Shown: positions 51,550 to 56,747 of the stretch, in pieces
Position numbering within the stretch: the first letter of the stretch is position 1
Layout: every line of letters begins with the position of its first letter
From: CAYLJV01 sp964510375
Lineage (GTDB): Archaea; Hadarchaeota; Hadarchaeia; Hadarchaeales; JAGGTB01
Length of the DNA: 56,747 nucleotides
Direction of reading: 5' to 3'
Assembly: GCA_964510375.1 (NCBI GenBank)
Contig: CAZEBR010000006.1
Coordinates: 1-56,747, forward strand
Position numbers and translations under genes: made by a program
The notes under the pieces: model-generated
Databases searched by the model: none
Seen by the model: only the letters and a program-made list of their open reading frames with translations
Told to the model about the DNA's origin: nothing

Positions 51550-51987
51550 TCACAGGTTTCTTGGGTTGATTGTTTTGACGCCTAGGCTGTCCGCATGTTC
51601 AAGTATGTACTTATCGCTTGTAAGTAACGGTAGAGCTTCTTGACGGGCAGTGGCCACGTGGAATGAGTCGAAGTAATGCAACTTTCTGGATCCTCTATGT
51701 TTCTTGTAAACATTAAGCGCTATTCTGGCTTTTTCGGTGGTCATCGGAATCGACTCGTGGGGTATTGCCCTGATATCTGACACGAAACTTAGCACCTTTT
51801 CCAGCTCTACTTCTTGGCTCCTCAGAGCGGATATGATGTCGTCGTAAACCTCGGAGGAGGAAAGGAGTTTCGTCTTTTTGTTTTCGGCCCTTTCCACGAT
51901 TTTGGAAAATTTTGGCTCCAGCTCGTCTCCCGTCAAGTAGGATATAAACAGATCGGCCTCGATCATAATCCTGTCCGGTATCTCCAT
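51550..51987 (-). CDS. PIN-domain ribonuclease, VapC-type toxin
   Basis: A 145-residue PIN nuclease. Acidic catalytic positions appear in MIEADLFISYLTGDE, LLSSSEVYDDIISAL, YFDSFHVATARQ and LLTSDKYIL, the usual four-part pattern. Its ATG overlaps the last base of the upstream AbrB-type gene stop region, so the pair is translated together as a toxin-antitoxin module. VapC toxins cut tRNA or rRNA. The 156 bases between its stop side and the DUF3795 remnant hold no gene I can support. Confidence 0.88.
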   Translation of the reverse strand: MEIPDRIMIEADLFISYLTGDELEPKFSKIVERAENKKTKLLSSSEVYDDIISALRSQEVELEKVLSFVSDIRAIPHESIPMTTEKARIALNVYKKHRGSRKLHYFDSFHVATARQEALPLLTSDKYILEHADSLGVKTINPRNL

Positions 51988-52217
51988 TACCGCTCCCCGC
52001 GCCTCAAGAACTCTTCCTGATCTTCTTCCAGCTCATCCAAGTCCTTGTCCACCAATCCTTCGTACTTCCCTCTTATCTCTTCTGCATTGGGCAAGGGTTC
52101 GAGTTCCAGCTTCCCCTCTGCTTCTCTCAAAAGGAACCGTTTGCTTCCGATCTTGTTCCTTTTTTCGGCGGGCAAAAGCAGCCGCCCCCTCTTATCAAGC
52201 TCTACGATTTTTCCCAT
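51987..52217 (-). CDS. AbrB/SpoVT-type antitoxin (VapB)
   Basis: A 76-residue antitoxin: the swapped-hairpin DNA-binding domain is VELDKRGRLLLPAEKRNKIG and SKRFLLREAEGKLELEPL, and a charged C-terminal helix (KYEGLVDKDLDELEEDQEEF) would wrap the PIN toxin encoded next. ATG 52215-52217 has a palindrome 3 bases upstream, consistent with autoregulation and a nearly leaderless mRNA. Confidence 0.87.
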   Translation of the reverse strand: MGKIVELDKRGRLLLPAEKRNKIGSKRFLLREAEGKLELEPLPNAEEIRGKYEGLVDKDLDELEEDQEEFLRRGER

Positions 52218-52220
52218 TAT

Positions 52221-52240
52221 CCCACACGTTTATTTGTGGG
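52221..52240. promoter_or_regulatory. Palindromic operator candidate for the vapBC pair
   Basis: CCCACA at 52221-52226 and TGTGGG at 52235-52240 form a 6-bp dyad with an 8-base spacer, just upstream of the antitoxin start. A TATA-like TTTTATGG (minus strand, about 52249-52256) sits upstream, so the dyad overlaps the expected transcription start. Confidence 0.6.
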
Positions 52241-52489
52241 TTATTCCCATAAAAGCTTTTCTTTTTAAGAACCTCGGTAATCCCCCTAGCAGGAACTCAA
52301 GTTCGAGTGATCGAGAGTATACTACTCTCTCTAAACAATTTTCCCTTCCTGTTTTCCCAAATAAGTGCCTTCAGTGAATGAAAACCTCAGGTCGAAAGAG
52401 ATATGCCCCGAATCGTTTCGACTGCATGGTTTGAAGATATAGGTTAATATAGGGTACATAAACCACTGCCGAGCAAAAGGGAACAAAAA

Positions 52490-53340
52490 TGGGAAACAGG
52501 GAAAACAGAGGAACAGTGAAACGAGTGAACATGGAAACAGCTCAGTTCAATGCCAACGGTTCAACTCTGACAGCTCATTTTACGTGCCGGATGCCGCTGT
52601 TTTTTCTGGGTTGGATGTCTATGATATATTGTCCCCGTCCCCTTCCCTCCAGTTCTTTCACAGAACTGGGGGCTTCACTTTTTCACCTTTTCGCCGTCGC
52701 CGAGGGGACAAAAGATGGGTCCAAGGGGGGCATATTGGCGCGGGTGAAGGGGAACGTTTTTCTCCAATCCACCACAGGCAGGTAAAACAGAGAAAAGAGA
52801 CATGGAAAATGGAGACCTCGGGGGAAAAAGGGAAAATAGTGAAAATGAGAGAAATGGCGAGCGGGACGCCGAGTTTTTCTTCCCACCGCTGCCGTTCGCG
52901 AGAGAACGGAGAAATGCGCCGGGAGGCCTCAGCGTCGCTTTTTCCCTTTCCACCCTCTCTCCCGTTCACTCTCACTCTTTTCCCTTGGAGGGACGGAGCC
53001 CATTGGCCACCGGGAGCCCAGCTTGGCTGGACTTCCGAGCTTCGCTCGGGAGGTTCGGGATGTCCCTGGTTCCCTTTCCCATCTCTATCCCTTTCACTTT
53101 CCCTTTTTCCCCTTTAGAGGAGGTCCTTTCTGGCCGACAAGGTTTTCACAGAATGGCGGGCTCCGAAGTCGGAGAGGAAATGTGAAATAGGGAAAAGGGC
53201 GGGCCTACGAGGAACCTCTGCTTGCGGTGGGAGAGAAGGAGGCCGGAGAGAGAGGCTCGAGTGAAGAATAAAAGAATGGAGAGGGAAAGACCAGAGGAGA
53301 AAAACCCCGCGGAGAGGGGAAACGTTCTCTGTTTCACCTG
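52490..53340. other. Gene-free region of purine/pyrimidine tracts with nested inverted repeats
   Basis: Part of a 1.4-kb stretch (52241-53658) without a supportable gene. Inverted pairs include GGGGAAAAAGGG (52821-52832) with CCCTTTTTCCCC (53101-53112), AGTGAAA (52838-52844) with TTTCACT (53092-53098), and CAGGTAAAACAGAG (52779-52792) with CTCTGTTTCACCTG (53327-53340, one mismatch). Short hairpins lie inside: CCGTTC/GAACGG (52892-52909), CCAGC/GGCTGG-type (53018-53030) and CCGAGC/GCTCGG (53035-53049). Several long frames here are low-complexity products of the tracts. It may be a structured RNA, a decayed mobile element or a recombination-prone spacer. Confidence 0.5.
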
Positions 53341-53658
53341 TTGATTCCTCCCTTTTTCCCTGTATCCCTCCTTGACTGGTTCTGCGGTCGAGCTTGGTCG
53401 TGTGTTTACCCGACGGTCTTCACACGCTGGTTTTGGCCTTTTTTGAACCTATACACCCCTATAGAGTAATAACGGTGACACAGTCTGGAACGTCTTTAGC
53501 TCGGCACCCACACGTATTCCGCACGTGTTTTTGGAGAGAATTTGCCGTTTGTTCGGAAAATCGGCTGCGTGTGCGGCGTGCACGTGATTTCTTTATTGCG
53601 GTGCTTCCTCACGGTTCTCCTCACGGGGGTGCCGTGTGCCCCCTCACGTAGAGCTCTT

Positions 53659-53871
53659 TTAAGACGCTTCGATCACAACCTCAACATCCTGATATCCCTA
53701 GAAAAAGTGCTCAACACCAATGACAGAGTTTTCAAACTCCTCATTCTCAAGAACATTACCGGACTCATCCACAATCACACCATGACATGACTTTTTATGA
53801 ACATCTAAACCGGCATATCTCCCTATGTTGTCATTCTCACCTCCATATTGTGGTTTGGAGGTGAAACCCAC
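53659..53871 (-). pseudogene. IS110-family transposase N-terminal fragment, decayed
   Basis: Read from a GTG at 53869-53871, the frame gives YGGENDNIGRYAGLDVHKKS, then CHGVIVDESGNVLENEEF and, after an in-frame TAG (53698-53700), GYQDVEVVIEAS followed by TAA. This is the start of an IS110-type DEDD transposase, including the first Asp of LDVHK. The remaining 300 or so residues and the rest of the element are missing, so it is a dead relic. A GGGGG/CCCCC hairpin at about 53624-53642 lies just beyond its end. The next 130 bases up to the 13-bp repeats hold nothing else I can support. Confidence 0.78.
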
Positions 53872-53998
53872 TTAGACCTTTACGATCTACCCCGAAAATC
53901 CAAACATACCATCAAAAAAATTCTAACAATGCTGCTAAATTCGGGCCGATCGAGACCTTTCGAAACAACTTTTAGTGGACACCCACAGACTATTAGTT

Positions 53999-54076
53999 AG
54001 TAATTATCAACTTTGATAATCAGTTTTGATAATCAATGTTGATTATCAGTGTTGATAATCAGAACTGATAATTGGA
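53999..54076 (+). repeat. 13-bp tandem repeat array leading into the archaellin gene
   Basis: Six units at exact 13-base spacing with consensus TTTGATAATCAGT: units begin at 53999 (degenerate), 54012, 54025, 54038, 54051 and 54064 (degenerate). The core TTGATNATCAA is itself palindromic, so each unit could bind a dimeric protein. The array ends at the proposed start of the archaellin gene. Confidence 0.85.
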
Positions 54077-54740
54077 AAGTTTGGTGAGAAAAATTCTCGA
54101 AAAAACCGACCGAATGGACAACTCCGGCCTCGTGGGAATAGGAACGATGGTCGTCTTCGTTTCCATAGTGACGGTCTCGTCGGTGGCGGCAGGAGTCCTG
54201 ATAAACACCGGTCAATCGCTTGAAACCCAGGCGAAGGCCACGGTCAGGGAGACGGTGCCCGATGTATCGACGGGTGTGAAAGTGGTATCGGCCATCGGCT
54301 ACTGCAACGAGGAGGGGAGAATCGAAAGCGTCGAAATGCTGGTAAGGTCCTATCCCGGAAGTCAGAAAATCAATCTGGAAAACGCCGTGATCCAGGAAAC
54401 CTGGGATACGAACAGGGGCGCGGGAACCGTTCAGCGGACCTACGTCAGGCCAGGGATATACGAGAACTATCTGGAATCCCCCGTCGACGAGAACGGCCTC
54501 ATTCGAACTTTCACGGTCTACGAAATCCAGGACATAAACAACAACGGGGCGGCGGCGCTCGACGAGGAGGGAGACATGTGCAAGGTTTTCTTCTACACGG
54601 CCGGCGACCCGGGATCGAGCGACGCGACCAGGATCACGATAATCCCGAAAAAAGGATTTAACACACCCTACGAGTTCCTCATTCCGGAGCTCTCCAAGAA
54701 CGAGCGGTACTCCACCGACCCCAAGCCCGTGGAAATCTAA
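54072..54740 (+). CDS. Archaellin/type IV pilin-like surface filament protein
   Basis: A protein of up to 222 residues. The N-terminal hydrophobic helix GLVGIGTMVVFVSIVTVSSV, then AAGVLINTGQSLETQAKATV matches archaellin (FlaB/ArlB), whose class III signal is cut before the helix, here probably after Gly in MDNSG. The rest is a variable extracellular domain ending GFNTPYEFLIPELSK. Start could be TTG 54072, GTG 54087 or ATG 54114; the last gives the shortest normal signal peptide. No other archaellum genes are near, so it may be an orphan or a pilin variant. It lies directly behind a 13-bp repeat array. Confidence 0.85.
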   Translation: MESLVRKILEKTDRMDNSGLVGIGTMVVFVSIVTVSSVAAGVLINTGQSLETQAKATVRETVPDVSTGVKVVSAIGYCNEEGRIESVEMLVRSYPGSQKINLENAVIQETWDTNRGAGTVQRTYVRPGIYENYLESPVDENGLIRTFTVYEIQDINNNGAAALDEEGDMCKVFFYTAGDPGSSDATRITIIPKKGFNTPYEFLIPELSKNERYSTDPKPVEI

Positions 54741-54751
54741 AAGGATGCGGA

Positions 54752-55288
54752 TTACCGGACGGAGTCCAGCTCCTCGATCAGACGGTTGAAGTTCGAGTTG
54801 TCCCAGTCCCTCAGCCTGCCGGGGTCGTAACCGTGCTCCCGGACCAGCTGGGCCATTATCTCCCTGAAGTTGACGATCACGAACTTGAACACGCGCATGT
54901 TTATGTCCAGATCCCTCACCTTGCTGGCCAGGTACCGGGCCAGCTCTATGATGCTGGGATAGATCTCTATTTCCTTCTCATCGATGCCGGGGAAGGTCAG
55001 CTTCCACTTCTGCATGAACACCTTCCGGTCGGTTTCCTCCTTCAGGAAATCCAGACAGTAGTGCAGGTCCATGATCAGGTCCCCCATCTCCCCGAAGGCG
55101 TTGTGTATGTGGTTCCTGTTGCCTGCGTCCCTCCATATCCTGCGGTTGAAATCGTGAGTTTCCACGGGAACGAAGCCCGAAACCTGGGGAAAGTCGACCA
55201 GGTGCTCGAGGTTTTCGTCCGAGTGATCCAGATCTCCCCACTCGAGAAATCGCTTGGCCCAGCGCCTGTGAGTTTCCCATTCGGGCAT
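54752..55288 (-). CDS. Hypothetical helical protein
   Basis: A 178-residue protein with several His and Asp residues (THRRWAKRFLEWGDLDHSDE, VETHDFNRRIWRD, HIHNAFGEMGDLIMDLHYCL) that could bind metal in an HD-like helical bundle, though the true HD signature is not present. I do not recognise the family. It converges with the archaellin gene (11 bases apart). Soluble, no membrane segment. Confidence 0.65.
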   Translation of the reverse strand: MPEWETHRRWAKRFLEWGDLDHSDENLEHLVDFPQVSGFVPVETHDFNRRIWRDAGNRNHIHNAFGEMGDLIMDLHYCLDFLKEETDRKVFMQKWKLTFPGIDEKEIEIYPSIIELARYLASKVRDLDINMRVFKFVIVNFREIMAQLVREHGYDPGRLRDWDNSNFNRLIEELDSVR

Positions 55289-55351
55289 GTCGTTAGTTTA
55301 GACGTTCATCCAATAACTATCAACCGGTAAACCTGGGCGGAAGGGACGGAT

Positions 55352-56212
55352 TCAGCCCCGGCTGGCCAGGTACACTCCGCCGAGTATCAGCGCCCCGCCG
55401 GCAAACGTCCAAGGGGTCGGTGCGTCCCCGAGAACCAGCCAAGCTATCAGGGAGCCCACGACCGGAATCATGAGGGTGGCGACGCTCACCACCGTCGCCC
55501 TGAGGTGCTTCACGCTCCAGTTGAACGCCGAGTGACCTATGACCGTCGGTATGAGGCCTATCGAGAACATCATGTAATAGACGTTCGCGCCGAATCCGCT
55601 CAACGGTATCCCGAGTACCAGGGAGGACGAGAGGAGGGTCGCAGCCGCGGTCGAGTAGACCAGAAATATGTACGGAATCAGCGAATATCTTTGCCTCAGG
55701 TCCCTGCCGGAGACCAGGTAGCCCGAGAAAGTCACGGCGGCGACGACCGCCAGGAGGCTCCCGACGAAGCTGCCGATGTGGGAAATTTTCGGATACACTA
55801 TCAGGACCATCCCAAGGATGGCGGTCGATACCCCGGCCAGCTCCCCCCTCGAGGAAACCTCGTTCAGGAAAACGTAGGAAAGGACGACGACGAAGATCGG
55901 ATTGGAATTGGTCAGCAGGATCGCGTCGGGGACGGGAATCAAATCCAGGGACCTTATCCACGTGGCGAAGTGAACCGCCAGGAACACCCCCACCATCAGG
56001 ATAAACAGGCCGTTCTTTCGATCCAGACCGAGGACTTCCTCCCTGTAGAAGGCGAATACGATCGGGGCCAGGATGAGTGAGGCAAAGACCATCCTGTAGG
56101 TCGCCACGGTCAGGGCCGGGGCGTCGGTCAGCTCTATCAGGGTGGCCGCCGAAGAGGCCGCCAGCACGCCGATCGCCAGCACGACTAAGATCAGCTTCCT
56201 GTCGACATCCAC
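55352..56212 (-). CDS. EamA/DMT-family transporter
   Basis: A 286-residue membrane protein with ten helices in two EamA repeats. The first repeat covers LILVVLAIGVLAASSAATLI through LAGVSTAILGMVLIVYP and the second SFVGSLLAVVAAVTFSGYLV through GDAPTPWTFAGGALILGGVY. The drug/metabolite transporter superfamily exports amino acids, metabolites or drugs; substrate cannot be predicted. Start is ATG 56210-56212. Confidence 0.9.
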   Translation of the reverse strand: MDVDRKLILVVLAIGVLAASSAATLIELTDAPALTVATYRMVFASLILAPIVFAFYREEVLGLDRKNGLFILMVGVFLAVHFATWIRSLDLIPVPDAILLTNSNPIFVVVLSYVFLNEVSSRGELAGVSTAILGMVLIVYPKISHIGSFVGSLLAVVAAVTFSGYLVSGRDLRQRYSLIPYIFLVYSTAAATLLSSSLVLGIPLSGFGANVYYMMFSIGLIPTVIGHSAFNWSVKHLRATVVSVATLMIPVVGSLIAWLVLGDAPTPWTFAGGALILGGVYLASRG

Positions 56213-56368
56213 TTTTTAACCCCGATTCCAGTCAAAAATAGGATTTCATGGTTCAAAAAACCACGATACCCGCCCATCCGGACGGTCCTCCCCGGGAGGG
56301 CGTTCGGCGGCGAGGGGATTAAAATTATAACCTCCGGAAAAGATAATTCGAGTCGGGAATGATCGAGA

Positions 56369-56515
56369 ATGAACATCAAGGAGAATATCGAAAAGCTCAA
56401 GCTCAACACATACACCTGGGAGTGCCCGGAGTGCGGAAATACCATCGGGCCCACCCTGACCGAAAAGGGGATAATAGAGCTCGCCGAGGAGCACATGGAA
56501 GAGGAACACGGGTAG
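56369..56515 (+). CDS. 48-residue zinc-finger protein
   Basis: From ATG 56369 to TAG 56513-56515, the protein reads TYTWECPECGNTIGPTLTEK and then LAEEHMEEEHG. Cys-x2-Cys with two spaced His residues (EHMEEEH) gives a C2H2-type zinc site similar to small archaeal DUF1059-like proteins. A GAGA-rich leader precedes the start. Opposite-strand frames over it are shadows. It diverges from the EamA gene. Confidence 0.7.
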   Translation: MNIKENIEKLKLNTYTWECPECGNTIGPTLTEKGIIELAEEHMEEEHG

Positions 56516-56582
56516 AGCGACGCAAGTTCGCGAAGGGAGAGGTCGGAAGACCCTAGGAACGTGTGAACCGGAATCCTGGGAG

Positions 56583-56638
56583 TTGCTAAATTTCAAATTA
56601 CTTTTTTAGCTATAGGGCAATTACTTTTTTATTAGCAA
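56583..56638. repeat. Repeats upstream of tRNA-Ile
   Basis: AATTACTTTTTTA occurs at 56596-56608 and 56619-56631 as an exact 13-bp direct repeat, and TTGCTAA (56583-56589) with TTAGCAA (56632-56638) forms an outer inverted repeat. The rest of the space between 56516 and the tRNA shows no gene. Confidence 0.6.
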
Positions 56639-56694
56639 ATCTAACAAAGTTGAGGACCGGATTACAAAAAGGAGCCTCGGAATGTATTGAGTGA

Positions 56695-56747
56695 GGGCCC
56701 GTAGCTTAGTGGCAGAGCGCTCGGCTGATAACCGGGAGGCCGTGGGT
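56695..56747 (+). tRNA. tRNA-Ile (anticodon GAT), cut by the window end
   Basis: Acceptor GGGCCCG, D arm GCTTAGTGGCAGAGC, anticodon stem CTCGG/CCGGG and loop CTGATAA with anticodon GAT, then the variable region and the start of the T stem (GTGGGT). The T loop and the 3' acceptor strand lie beyond the window. Confidence 0.93.

Noticed and set aside
52489..53185. Several overlapping frames of 60-177 residues on both strands
   Set aside because: They are low-complexity products of purine and pyrimidine tracts, rich in Ser, Pro and Phe, and no frame has a family pattern.
53999..54076. CRISPR array
   Set aside because: Units are contiguous at 13 bases with no unique spacers, so this is a tandem repeat and not a CRISPR.

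Overview
The window is archaeal chromosome. Markers are RadA, an archaeal Sm-like protein, ABCE1/Rli1, aRF1 with NIKS and GGQ motifs, UPF0147, the archaeal CoA route (pantoate kinase, CoaBC, archaeal PPAT), an AglB/STT3 oligosaccharyltransferase, archaetidylinositol-phosphate synthesis, an archaellin and a euryarchaeal FtsZ preceded by a ribbon-helix-helix gene. Proteins are rich in Asp/Glu but still contain Lys, an amphi-Trp protein is present, and an NAD-dependent DNA ligase replaces nothing visible here. Together these suggest an uncultivated euryarchaeon from a salty habitat (something like MSBL1 or a neighbouring class is a guess, not shown). Start sites are a mix of GGAGGTGA-led and apparently leaderless genes, with ATG, GTG and TTG starts. 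Two runs of N (37922-37940 and 50688-50771) are assembly gaps, each inside a gene.

Layout. 0-6.5 kb: small conserved proteins, a CPBP protease, radA with a tiny gene behind it, an Sm-like protein, Rli1 and a nitroreductase. 6.5-11.9 kb: cofactor block, with pantoate kinase, CoaBC and PPAT for CoA, then a methyltransferase, a mini-ORF, nicotinamidase and nicotinate phosphoribosyltransferase for NAD salvage. 12-20.6 kb: ArsR-type regulator and amphi-Trp protein, DRG GTPase, SLC13 permease, M24 peptidase, YbaK-type tRNA deacylase, an exported protein facing a membrane-bound winged-helix regulator, and ProRS. 20.6-27.6 kb: inositol-lipid and glycosylation block (PfkB kinase, Ino1, PadR regulator, AIP synthase, HisRS, AglB). 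27.7-40.4 kb: RHH-ftsZ operon with a dyad operator, PHP phosphoesterase, MetRS, SAH/MTA-type deaminase directly followed by an SAH-hydrolase-family gene, aRF1, UMP kinase, ValRS, a 59-residue UBA-like protein and a metallo-beta-lactamase-fold hydrolase.

40.7-50.2 kb: an intact tRNA-Ala(CGC) whose 3' end is duplicated 1.85 kb downstream; the segment between carries one D-aminoacylase-like gene and looks like a small integrated island. After it come a TIM-barrel isomerase, then PolX and LigA in one overlapping operon, divergent from a shortened RtcB-like protein followed by an endonuclease-IV-superfamily TIM barrel.

50.3-56.7 kb is the most plastic part: a gapped LiaF-like membrane protein, a frameshifted DUF3795 gene, a VapBC-type toxin-antitoxin pair with a palindromic operator, about 1.4 kb of gene-free DNA full of purine/pyrimidine tracts and nested inverted repeats, a decayed IS110 transposase fragment, a 13-bp tandem repeat running into an archaellin/pilin gene, an EamA transporter, a small zinc-finger protein and the start of tRNA-Ile(GAT), cut by the window edge. 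The best candidates for undescribed biology are the RtcB-like protein lacking the nucleophilic histidine, the exported-protein/membrane-regulator pair, the tRNA-flanked mini-island and the repeat-controlled archaellin.
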